From Campylobacterales bacterium (GTDB taxonomy: Bacteria; Campylobacterota; Campylobacteria; Campylobacterales; Sulfurimonadaceae): a stretch of 57,735 bases of DNA. A model generated the notes under the pieces. The model was not told where the DNA came from and did no database searches. It saw nothing but the letters and a program-made list of their open reading frames with translations. Location: NCBI GenBank assembly GCA_014859655.1, contig JACUTT010000009.1:1-57735 (forward strand), written 5' to 3'. The translations under genes and the position numbers were made by a program. Each line of letters begins with the position of its first letter. The stretch's first letter is position 1. This document shows, in pieces, positions 25,950-33,529 of this stretch.

Positions 25950-26288
25950 CTAAATTTTGTATGGTGCCAGTTCGTAACCTTCGCCCATGAGCTTCATCAC
26001 GCCGCCGGCGAGGTTTTTTACATTATAGCCCTGCTGCGCCATAAATCCCGCAACCTGGGCTGTACGCGCACCGGTACGACAGATCAGGCCGATTTCGACC
26101 TCTTTGCCACCTAGCTTCTCCATGGCACCCAAAAAAGCTTCTGCATCATAATTTCCCATCTCGTCAAAAAACATAATCGTATAAGACCCCGGAACAACGC
26201 CTGTCTGTTTCCACTCCATCGGTGTTCTGATATCGACGATCTTCATCTGTGAGTTTTCTAGCATCTCTTTATCCGGATAAACATTCAT
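25950..26288 (-). CDS. Rhodanese-domain sulfurtransferase
   Basis: The 112-residue single rhodanese domain has the active-site loop CRTGAR near residues 71-76, with the persulfide-forming cysteine first, and a VDIRTPMEW motif near residue 18. It has no signal peptide, so it acts in the cytoplasm, moving sulfane sulfur to an acceptor not identified here. The intact GGGCACC palindrome lies just upstream (26305-26358) between it and ttcA and may supply or block its transcription. Confidence 0.9.
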   Translation of the reverse strand: MNVYPDKEMLENSQMKIVDIRTPMEWKQTGVVPGSYTIMFFDEMGNYDAEAFLGAMEKLGGKEVEIGLICRTGARTAQVAGFMAQQGYNVKNLAGGVMKLMGEGYELAPYKI

Positions 26289-26304
26289 TGCTGGCCCTAA
26301 TTTT

Positions 26305-26358
26305 AGGGCACCTCTAAAAACCCCAGTTGCCTTCAGTTGGGGTTTTTAGAGGTGCCCT
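26305..26358. mobile_element. Perfect palindromic 54-bp element (MITE-like)
   Basis: Two perfect 21-base arms (26305-26325 and 26338-26358) carrying the core GGGCACCTCTAAAAACCCC flank a 12-base loop (GTTGCCTTCAGT). It sits in the rhodanese/ttcA gap. Other copies are at 16130-16172, 25324-25336, 31521-31541, 39467-39480 and 57457-57477. The size and perfect symmetry fit a non-coding mobile element, or an excised transposon whose two ends are joined; as RNA it would form a very strong hairpin. Confidence 0.75.
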
Positions 26359-26480
26359 TTAATAATTTGCCTGAATTATAACAAATTTAGAGATAAGGGT
26401 AAAACTCGCCCGATTTTTTAAGAAATCATTTACTTTTTACAAAAAAGGACAAGCCGAGGCGGACTACGAAGAAGGGGTTT

Positions 26481-27239
26481 CTACAAAGAAAAACGTTCGG
26501 GGTCAAAAAAACTTTCATCGGAGATATTGCCGAAAGAAGCATTGATAGAGACGAAGATGTCGGGGTATTTCTCCTCCATCTCAGCGAGCATCGTCTTCAT
26601 GGCTGCTCTGGCATGGGGCATTTTAACATCAAAACGCATCGCCGGACAGGCCTCGTCGCCGATTGCCTCAATATTGTTCTCTTGGGCAAAGGCTCTAAGC
26701 TGGCGCTCTCGCATCTGGATCAGCGGACGGATGACGATCAGGCCGTTGCCCGCTCTGTATTTTGGAGAAAGCGCGCGCATCTGGCCGTTGTAGATCATGT
26801 TCATAAAAAAACTCTCTGCCGCGTCATCAAGATGGTGGCCGAGGGCGATTTTATTGCACCCCTGCTCTGCCGCCACGCTATAGAGAGAGCCTCTTCTCAT
26901 GCGCGAAAAGAAGGAGCAGAAAGAGGAATTTTTGCGAATCTTCTCTTGGGCCGTATCGTAAATATTGGTGTCATGGACGATGTGCTTTATTCCGTGCTCT
27001 TCGCAGTGCCGGGAGAGATACTCGAAATTCTCGCCCATGCCATAAGCCACCGTCACCGCGACAAACTCAAAATCAAAAGGCGCGCGGCGCTGCTGCTCGC
27101 GCATGGAATGGATCAGCGTCAAAGAATCTTTTCCGCCGGAGAGGCCGACGAGTATCTTGTCTCCCTCTTCGATGAGTCCAAAGGCCGCATTGGTCTTGCC
27201 TAGCTGGCTCATAATCTTCTTGGATATTTTAATGGCCAA
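26481..27239 (-). CDS. ttcA: TtcA-family tRNA thiolation ATPase, atypical cysteine motif
   Basis: TtcA makes 2-thiocytidine in tRNA using an iron-sulfur cluster. The protein has the PP-loop SGGKDS, the HHLDD motif and the RRGSLY segment. In E. coli the last follows the cluster motif CxxC; here it reads FCSFFSRM, with phenylalanine in place of the second cysteine. A later cysteine (DEACP) is present. I take TTG 27239 (about 252 residues), because KISKKIMSQLGKTN aligns with the usual family start; GTG 27272 and ATG 27212 are alternatives. It overlaps the mtnN end by 11 bases. Confidence 0.8.
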   Translation of the reverse strand: MAIKISKKIMSQLGKTNAAFGLIEEGDKILVGLSGGKDSLTLIHSMREQQRRAPFDFEFVAVTVAYGMGENFEYLSRHCEEHGIKHIVHDTNIYDTAQEKIRKNSSFCSFFSRMRRGSLYSVAAEQGCNKIALGHHLDDAAESFFMNMIYNGQMRALSPKYRAGNGLIVIRPLIQMRERQLRAFAQENNIEAIGDEACPAMRFDVKMPHARAAMKTMLAEMEEKYPDIFVSINASFGNISDESFFDPERFSL

Positions 27240-27921
27240 TTTTTTCCACCATTTTGATAATAAAGTTCGCACTCTCCTGGGCAGAAGAGATCAAGAATGC
27301 ATCAAAGGAGAAGCTCGCGTCCATATCCGCAGCATCCGAGATCGAGCGCAAAATGAAGAAGGGCACACCCATCGCATCACAGACGCAGGCCACCGAAGCA
27401 CCCTCCATCTCCAGCGCGTCCGCATTGAAGGTCTCGCCGATCCATCTATTGCGTACAGGGTCCGCCACGAACTGGTCTCCTGTTGCGATAATACCTTCCA
27501 TCAGCTTTACACCCATCTCACTAGCGACCTCTTTTGCCATCGAGATAAGTGCCGCATCTGCTTCAATAAACTGCTTTCCTTCGGGAACATAGCCATAGGG
27601 ATGGCCAAAGGCCGTGATGTCCAGATCATGCTGGCAGAGTTTTGTCGCAGCGATAAGGTCGCCAATTTTCAGCTCCGGATTGATAGCACCCGCAACTCCC
27701 GAAAAGAGCAGAACCTCTGCGCCAAATTTTTGAAGCATTGTGCTTGCGGTCAAAGTGGAAAAAACCTTTCCTATCTTTGAATAGGCAATGACAAGGCTGT
27801 GCCCCTTGTAGCTGGCTTCATAATAGGTATTGCCGGCGTACTCGCTTGACGTATACTCGCCTACTCTTTCTAAAAGTGGCGCGATCTCTTCGGGCATAGC
27901 CCCCATAATTGCTATCTTCAT
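27229..27921 (-). CDS. mtnN: 5'-methylthioadenosine/S-adenosylhomocysteine nucleosidase
   Basis: The 230-residue phosphorylase-like protein starts MKIAIMGAMPEEI, has FSGVAGAINPELKIGDL and the DALEMEGASVA motif with its catalytic-site acidic residue, and RSISDAAD near 199. It cleaves MTA and SAH; in Campylobacterota the same enzyme also acts on 6-amino-6-deoxyfutalosine for menaquinone synthesis. It lies between ttcA and the nitrilase-like gene. Confidence 0.95.
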   Translation of the reverse strand: MKIAIMGAMPEEIAPLLERVGEYTSSEYAGNTYYEASYKGHSLVIAYSKIGKVFSTLTASTMLQKFGAEVLLFSGVAGAINPELKIGDLIAATKLCQHDLDITAFGHPYGYVPEGKQFIEADAALISMAKEVASEMGVKLMEGIIATGDQFVADPVRNRWIGETFNADALEMEGASVACVCDAMGVPFFILRSISDAADMDASFSFDAFLISSAQESANFIIKMVEKIGH

Positions 27922-27934
27922 TCTCTTCCTTTAG

Positions 27935-28693
27935 TTAGATGTCATTTTTGATGATCTGTTTTTGCGCAAAGTGAAGTCCTTTGTTGAGAACAAAACTCTC
28001 ACACTGTACTTCAAAGCCTTTGAGCTCGGCCTCTATCTCACCCGAGGGAGAAACAATCATCGAAGAGCCCCAAAAGCCGATGCCGTCTTCAAAACCGACG
28101 CGGTTGACAAAGACGACATAGCTTCCGCAAAGAAGTGCTGTCGTCTTTAAAATAGCCGTCCACTGCTCTTTTATCAACAGGCCCTCCTCCCTAAAGTCAC
28201 GTGCCGGCGAGTTGGCAAGCACGTAGATGATCTCGGGCTTTTCGAGCGCCAGCGCTGCAATGCTCTGTGCGCGCCAGAGGTCTTCGCAGACCACCATAGA
28301 ACTCTTGCCGTAAAGTGTGTCAAAAAAACCGATCTCTTCGCCTTTGAAATAGTAGCGCGCCTCTTCAAACATCCCGTAGTTGGGAAGGTGTACCTTGCGG
28401 TGGATATGCTTCAGTTCGCCCTTTGAAAAGTAGAGTGCGGCGTTGAAGATGCGGTGCTCTTCGCGCAAGGCGCATCCTAGAACGATATCGACACGCTGAC
28501 TTGGCGCAAGGAAGCAGGCCAGTTCGTCCAGGCTAAAGGCATCTTCATAGACCTTGTCCTGCAGAAGATAGCCGTTAAGGGAGAGTTCGGGAAAGACGAT
28601 GACATCCGCCGTGCATGCCTCTATCTCTTTGAGATGAAGTTCGACATTGTTTCGATTGAGTCGGGGCGATATTTGGGCTAAAGAAATTTTCAT
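27935..28693 (-). CDS. Carbon-nitrogen hydrolase (nitrilase superfamily)
   Basis: The 252-residue protein has the triad motifs of the family: Glu in VFPELSLNGY near 35, Lys in HIHRKVHLPNYG near 100, and Cys in SMVVCEDLW near 137. It resembles glutamine-amidase-type members related to the N-terminal domain of glutamine-dependent NAD synthetase, but no synthetase domain follows. The true substrate is unknown. It is 13 bases upstream of mtnN, so probably co-transcribed. Confidence 0.85.
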   Translation of the reverse strand: MKISLAQISPRLNRNNVELHLKEIEACTADVIVFPELSLNGYLLQDKVYEDAFSLDELACFLAPSQRVDIVLGCALREEHRIFNAALYFSKGELKHIHRKVHLPNYGMFEEARYYFKGEEIGFFDTLYGKSSMVVCEDLWRAQSIAALALEKPEIIYVLANSPARDFREEGLLIKEQWTAILKTTALLCGSYVVFVNRVGFEDGIGFWGSSMIVSPSGEIEAELKGFEVQCESFVLNKGLHFAQKQIIKNDI

Positions 28694-28783
28694 GCGCGGA
28701 CTTCTTTCATGTGCTCCAAGAGATCACAAAGATCCAAAAAGCCTGGATTTGATGACTGTTTTCTACGTGAGAACACTCTTTGA

Positions 28784-29719
28784 TTATGCCAGTTCGGCCA
28801 AAACTTTTTCAAGGCTCTGCATATCAAAGATATTGTAGGTCGTCATATCGGGATTGATGCGTTTGTTCATCCCTGAGAGCACCTTGCCGTTGCCAAACTC
28901 GATGGCGATGTCGACATCATTGGCAATCGCTTCAATGCTTTGCTTGTATTTTACCGGCTTGACCAGCTGCTCTGTCAAAAGATCGATCGCCTCGGCTTTT
29001 GAGCTATAGGGTGCGGCAGAAACATTGGAGATGATTGGTGCGACAAAGCTCTCTTTGAGCATTTCTTGCATCTTCTCTCTCAGCGGCGCCTGTGCCGGTT
29101 CGAGGATAGGACAATGAGAGGCCACCGACATATTTAGCAAAAGAGCGCGTTTGGCTCCGGCTTCTTTGAGAGGAGCTTCCATACCCTCAAGATCGGCTTT
29201 CATTCCGGCGATAACAAGCTGGCCGTTTTGGTTATAGTTGGCCGGCCATACTTTTTTGCCTTCTGCTAGCGCATCTGCGCAGAGTTTTTCTATGATTTCA
29301 TCATCCAGACCGAGTACGGCCATCATCGAAGCCGAGATCTCGTCACATGCACCCTGCATCAGTTTACCGCGCGCATTCACAAGCTCTACCGCATCAAGAT
29401 AATCAAGCGCACCCGCAGCCGAAACTGCTGAAAACTCGCCTAAAGAGTGACCAAGAAGAAGGGCCGGTTTGATGTCTGAGCGTTCACAAAAAAGTGCATG
29501 CGCCATCATACTCACAAGCAAGATCGCCGGCTGTGTGTTCTCTGTCTTGTTGATCTCTTCATTCTCTTCAAAAAGAAGCGAAGCGAAATCAATCCCCGTG
29601 CGTTCGCTCGCCTTGGCCAGCATCTCTTTTGCCAGCGCGGAGTTATCCACAAAACTTTTTCCCATACCGACAGTTTGGCTTCCCTGTCCCGGGAAGATAA
29701 AGGCTACTTTTTTACTCAT
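28784..29719 (-). CDS. fabD: Malonyl-CoA:ACP transacylase FabD
   Basis: FabD transfers malonyl groups to acyl carrier protein for fatty acid synthesis. Motifs: FPGQGSQTVGMG at the start, GHSLGEFSA near 90 with the active serine, and the conserved histidine in VASHCPIL. Its 311 residues are typical. Its start overlaps the upstream regulator stop by eight bases (29712-29719). Confidence 0.97.
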   Translation of the reverse strand: MSKKVAFIFPGQGSQTVGMGKSFVDNSALAKEMLAKASERTGIDFASLLFEENEEINKTENTQPAILLVSMMAHALFCERSDIKPALLLGHSLGEFSAVSAAGALDYLDAVELVNARGKLMQGACDEISASMMAVLGLDDEIIEKLCADALAEGKKVWPANYNQNGQLVIAGMKADLEGMEAPLKEAGAKRALLLNMSVASHCPILEPAQAPLREKMQEMLKESFVAPIISNVSAAPYSSKAEAIDLLTEQLVKPVKYKQSIEAIANDVDIAIEFGNGKVLSGMNKRINPDMTTYNIFDMQSLEKVLAELA

Positions 29720-30473
29720 GTTTTAAATACTCCTTATTTTCAGCTATTTTTTTGCGCAGGGTATTTCGGTTAAGCCCCAGCTTGTCAGCAAGCTGCAGCT
29801 GAGTCTTAAACCTCTTCAAACCTGCATTGATCAGCGGAGCCTCATAGAGATAGAGGAAGTTTCTGTAATCGCTGTTGCCGCCCAGACGCGAGAGTAAAAA
29901 CCTTTCCATGATCTCCATCAGTTCTGTCTCATTGATGTCTTGCAGCTGAACCTGCATATAGACATAACGGCGGATCGCATGGGCATTATGGCTCAGATCG
30001 ATTCTGGACACATTAATCTGAATATCATTTTCAACGCCTAAGGCTCTTGTCGCTTCTTTCAAGAAATACTCTGCCAATACAGCCACATCTTCCATGCGCT
30101 CGCGCAAAGGCGGAAGGGAGACTTTGATAGCAAACAATTGCTCTATCACCTCCGTATTGAACACAGAGGTGGCCAGTGCCATAATGCGCACCGGATATTT
30201 GTCTAAAAGCAGTTGAAAGTTGTCAAAGTTTGGTATTTTATCAAAATTAGAGATAATGAGACTTGTGTTTGAACGCAAGGCATCTTCAAGTTCATCGTAC
30301 ACACTGGCATCAACAATAGGAGCATTAGGAAGAATATATTGGGCTAAGCTCTTTTTTCCGGTTCCGTTTTCGCCAAATATAAAGGCGTTGACAGGCAAGC
30401 CTTTAAGTAAGCTTGCCGTTTTCAGTGCTTCAAGTGAAGCCGCTGAACTTGCTAGAAAATTAGTGACAACCAC
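29712..30473 (-). CDS. Degenerate NtrC-like / Fis-type DNA-binding protein
   Basis: The protein has a P-loop-like FGENGTGKKSLA, a region resembling the AAA+ sigma-54 interaction domain (SLPPLRERMEDV), and a C-terminal Fis-like helix-turn-helix (QLQLADKLGLNRNTLRKKI). The ATPase core is shortened and I do not see a GAFTGA loop, so sigma-54 activation is doubtful. I take GTG 30473, which overlaps the slyD end; the longer frame to 30527 lies wholly inside slyD. It sits between slyD and fabD, where C. jejuni, as I recall, has no gene. Confidence 0.7.
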   Translation of the reverse strand: MVVTNFLASSAASLEALKTASLLKGLPVNAFIFGENGTGKKSLAQYILPNAPIVDASVYDELEDALRSNTSLIISNFDKIPNFDNFQLLLDKYPVRIMALATSVFNTEVIEQLFAIKVSLPPLRERMEDVAVLAEYFLKEATRALGVENDIQINVSRIDLSHNAHAIRRYVYMQVQLQDINETELMEIMERFLLSRLGGNSDYRNFLYLYEAPLINAGLKRFKTQLQLADKLGLNRNTLRKKIAENKEYLKHE

Positions 30474-30972
30474 AGCCTGTACCGCAGCTCCCACCACTTT
30501 CAGGCTGAGCATTTTCAGCTGGAACACCTGTCAGTATCTCCTCCGGAGTCGCTTCACGAACAACCGCGATAGAAACAGAGAACATCAAGTCTTGACCCGC
30601 CAATGGATGATTGTAGTCTATCATTACTAAATCTTCTTTGATCTCTTTGACTGTTACCTGCACAGTACCGCCATCTTCGCTTTGTCCATAAAGACTCATT
30701 CCTTCTTCAAGTTCGATACCTGCAAACTGCTCTCTTGGAACTTCTTGAAGCGCTTCATCGTTGTACTCGCCATACGCTTTTGCGGCAGGCACAAGTACAT
30801 CCGCTTTTTCGCCCATACTCATAGCACAGACCTGCTCTTCCAGTCCTGGGATGATCTGTTGTTTACCTGTCATAAATGTTAAAAGCTGACCACCGATATT
30901 ACTATCTACAACTTTATCTCCGCTGCGTACTTCATACTCAAGTGATACGATCTGATTATTTTCTATTGCCAT
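30460..30972 (-). CDS. slyD: FKBP-type peptidyl-prolyl isomerase SlyD
   Basis: The FKBP domain with an inserted flap (LVPAAKAYGEYNDEALQEV) is followed by a short metal-binding tail GGSCGTGCGCH. SlyD can bind nickel and help hydrogenase maturation by HypB, which fits the hyp operon in this genome. I take ATG 30972 (MAIENNQI); the longer frame adds twelve basic residues and lacks the family start. Confidence 0.93.
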   Translation of the reverse strand: MAIENNQIVSLEYEVRSGDKVVDSNIGGQLLTFMTGKQQIIPGLEEQVCAMSMGEKADVLVPAAKAYGEYNDEALQEVPREQFAGIELEEGMSLYGQSEDGGTVQVTVKEIKEDLVMIDYNHPLAGQDLMFSVSIAVVREATPEEILTGVPAENAQPESGGSCGTGCGCH

Positions 30973-31190
30973 AGTTATTTTCCTTCGTTTATGAGACCTA
31001 AGCATCATTTAATTTTGGGATTCTATCATAAGATGCTTTAAAATGGCTTACCTCATCTGATTGAAAAAGAGACTGAAGCTCTTTCTGTTGCTGTCAAAAA
31101 AGCAGTTTGATTAAAAACGCCACAGGGCGGACAAGGTACCATAAGTGACTCTGTTGCTTGAGTTCACCATCCGTCTGCTGTATACTCGCA

Positions 31191-31334
31191 TTACAATGAA
31201 ATCTCCACACGGTCAAAATAAAGAGTGCCTGAACCTGCGGCACTGCCTGAAAATATCTTTCTGTCTATCGCATAACCTTTTGCCTCATCGATCACATAAA
31301 AATAAGCCGAAGCATCTGCAAAAAAGGCCTGCAC
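31191..31334 (-). pseudogene. C-terminal remnant of an unknown gene
   Basis: In the 31009-31563 gap a minus-strand frame reads VQAFFADASAYFYVIDEAKG and ends GTLYFDRVEISL at 31191. It starts just after a stop codon, and the 47 residues look like the tail of a larger surface or beta-rich protein. I see nothing else in the gap except the GGGCACC end at 31521-31541. It may be chance coding-like text. Confidence 0.3.
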
Positions 31335-31520
31335 TTAAAGACCATCCTGGCCCTTTGTTGCGTTTACTACTTGAATTGGCGTTATTTAACAATATTAAAC
31401 AATTATTTCTATTTTCGCTCGCATACGTATAGTTTCTGCTTGGAAGTTTAAATCAACGGGGGAGTGTAAATGAGCGAAAGAGACACTGGCTTAGATCTGC
31501 CTGTCCTTTCTCTTTGCTAT

Positions 31521-31541
31521 AGGGCACCTCTAAAAACCCCA
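31521..31541. mobile_element. Single intact end of the GGGCACC element
   Basis: All 21 bases of one arm match the intact palindrome, followed by AGCAAGAAAAG instead of the loop. It lies immediately downstream of cpoB. A second, oppositely oriented end lies at 39467-39480; together they bracket the segment that separates pal/cpoB from tolB. Confidence 0.65.
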
Positions 31542-31563
31542 GCAAGAAAAGAAGAAAAACTTC

Positions 31564-32466
31564 TTATTTTAGAAATTTTTTCGCTTTTACGGCTTCAGGA
31601 GAGTCTGGGTACTTGGCTATCAAGGCCTGGAAAAACTGCTGGGCATGCTCTTCATCCTTGATTTTTTCAAAAGAGATCGCCGTATGCAGCATTAGGTTCG
31701 GCATATAATCTGCTTTCGAATAAAGCTCCGCGCTCTCTTTAAAATAAGCGATCGCGTTTTTATACTCGTTGAGCTGAAAGTAGCTTTCGCCGATGTAATA
31801 GTGTGCACGTGCAGGCTTATAATGCTTTGCTATCAGGTGCTCAAAGGCATCAATAGCATCGGCATACTTTTTCTTGCGGAAAAGCTCCTCAGCATCATTG
31901 TCGACCTGGGCATTGCTTCTGTTGTCAAAAGCATTGCTGCTGACCTTGCCAATGTTTTTAAGCTGTTTTGAGACCTCGGTCTTAAAACTGTTGATCTCTT
32001 TGGCCAGGACGTTGTACTCTTCTTTGCTGACATAGGTGCCGTTAATCCTGTCGATCAGTGAGCTCAGCTCTCCCATCACAGTTTTAAGTTTCTTAAAATC
32101 ATCGTCATAACTCGCAACAAGATCATCGATTTTTTGATTCATCTGAGCAGATGAATCTTTCATTTCATTGATATCGTTTTTTAAGCTCTGAAGCTCTTGC
32201 TTGTCGTTTCGGCTCTTCTCGTTCAGACCTTCGACGATACTTTTCATTCCGGAAACAGACTCTTCAATACTGCCGATTCGGTTTCTATTTTTACGGACAG
32301 TACCTTCAATATCGGTAATCTTCTCTTTTTGCTCGATGATGCGTTTTTCGGTTTTTGTTAAACCATAAGGAGAGGGACTGTCAAGGTCGCCCGCTCCAAA
32401 TGCAGATTTCTCTGCAAAAAGAGACAGGGGTAGAAGAAGAGCGCTAAGAAGTAAAAATTTTGTCAT
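31564..32466 (-). CDS. cpoB: Cell division coordinator CpoB-like Tol-Pal protein
   Basis: The protein (300 residues) has a signal peptide (MTKFLLLSALLLPLSLFAEK), a coiled coil from about 40 to 185, and C-terminal TPR repeats (AEELFRKKKYADAIDAFEHL; RAHYYIGESYFQLNEYKNAI). CpoB/YbgF is a periplasmic partner of Tol-Pal. It starts on the pal stop (32466), and pal-cpoB is the conserved 3' end of tol clusters. Confidence 0.9.
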   Translation of the reverse strand: MTKFLLLSALLLPLSLFAEKSAFGAGDLDSPSPYGLTKTEKRIIEQKEKITDIEGTVRKNRNRIGSIEESVSGMKSIVEGLNEKSRNDKQELQSLKNDINEMKDSSAQMNQKIDDLVASYDDDFKKLKTVMGELSSLIDRINGTYVSKEEYNVLAKEINSFKTEVSKQLKNIGKVSSNAFDNRSNAQVDNDAEELFRKKKYADAIDAFEHLIAKHYKPARAHYYIGESYFQLNEYKNAIAYFKESAELYSKADYMPNLMLHTAISFEKIKDEEHAQQFFQALIAKYPDSPEAVKAKKFLK

Positions 32467-33026
32467 TACGGAAGAAGTTTGAAGTCTACTCTACGGTTTT
32501 GAGCCCAGCACTCTCTCGTCTGCTCTGTACACACCGGGTTGCTCTCACCAAAACTTACCATAGTAATACGAGAAGCATCAACACCCTCAGCTACCAATGC
32601 ATCTTTTGTAGATTTTGCACGCTTAAGACCAAGTGCGTAGTTATACTCATCACTACCCCACTCATCACAGTTACCTTCAAGCTTTACGTTATAAGCCAAA
32701 GCAGCTGCCTTAGAAAGTGCCGCATTATTTTCAAGCTTGTTTTGCATATCTGCTCTGATCACAAACTTGTCAAAATCAAACTGAATACTTTCAAATTTAG
32801 ACTCTAATGTACTAAGTGTTTGTTCATTGCTATCAGCTGTTCCTGACTGCTCAATCCCTGAATCGTCAAGGCCACTTGTCTCACTTGGATCTTTTACATC
32901 AACTGTGCTTCCAGTACTTTGTGTTGCTTGTGAACCATCTGTCGCATCAATTGCCGGATCTTTTTGACTACATCCTGAGAACAGAAGTAAAGCAGCAATC
33001 GTACTAATTGCAAGAACATTTTTCAT
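32466..33026 (-). CDS. pal: Peptidoglycan-associated lipoprotein Pal
   Basis: The protein (186 residues) has a lipoprotein signal (MKNVLAISTIAALLLFSGC, Cys at 19), a serine/threonine/aspartate-rich linker (residues 20-75) and a C-terminal OmpA-like domain with NYALGLKRAKS. It anchors the outer membrane to peptidoglycan and pairs with TolB. The Tol genes tolQRAB are some 6.9 kb upstream at 39904-42891; in C. jejuni, as I recall, tolB and pal are adjacent. Confidence 0.95.
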   Translation of the reverse strand: MKNVLAISTIAALLLFSGCSQKDPAIDATDGSQATQSTGSTVDVKDPSETSGLDDSGIEQSGTADSNEQTLSTLESKFESIQFDFDKFVIRADMQNKLENNAALSKAAALAYNVKLEGNCDEWGSDEYNYALGLKRAKSTKDALVAEGVDASRITMVSFGESNPVCTEQTRECWAQNRRVDFKLLP

Positions 33027-33164
33027 TTTGTTTCCTTATAAGATAATTATCGATGATTCTAGCAGAGATAATCTTAAAGTATCGGCAAATGACTTTAATA
33101 ACCACTACTTTATAAGCAGATTTTGTGCAAATATAGACAAAGGGATGAAATTTCTGTCTTTTTA

Positions 33165-33458
33165 TTACAAAGAACCGCGATTTCGAAACTCTGCGATTTC
33201 TGACTCGACCATCTCGTTTATCATCATCTTATACAGATCGGTGATGAGATTTGGTGAGAGTCCCAAGGCCAGGGCTTTGTGGCGAACGCGTTCTAAAACA
33301 TCTTTTACCCGGGCATCCGCCTTAACCTCGGCAACACTTTGTTTGAACTTTACCGCCTGGTGGATGTAGGCGTTGCGTGCAGCAATAAGCTCTACGATCT
33401 TCTCGTCCAAAAGATCGATCTCGTGACGCACTGCTTCCAGGGAATTACATTCTTTCAT
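33165..33458 (-). CDS. Chorismate mutase (AroQ-type domain)
   Basis: The 97-residue helical protein has LDEKIVELIAARNAYIHQAV, the AroQ active-site helix with arginine and lysine, and a C-terminal helix ending in MVESEIAEF. It converts chorismate to prephenate for phenylalanine/tyrosine. A free-standing mutase is unusual where it is often fused to prephenate dehydratase; isochorismate-pyruvate lyase is an alternative. ATG 33458 has AAGGTG upstream. Confidence 0.8.
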   Translation of the reverse strand: MKECNSLEAVRHEIDLLDEKIVELIAARNAYIHQAVKFKQSVAEVKADARVKDVLERVRHKALALGLSPNLITDLYKMMINEMVESEIAEFRNRGSL

Positions 33459-33529
33459 TTTATCGCTCACCTTGTTTATTTATGGGGTGATTATATCAAA
33501 TAAACAGTTCACTCTGAGTATCATTTCAT

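Noticed and set aside
26613-27203. 196-codon plus-strand frame
   Set aside because: Antisense to ttcA; no start signal and no family features.
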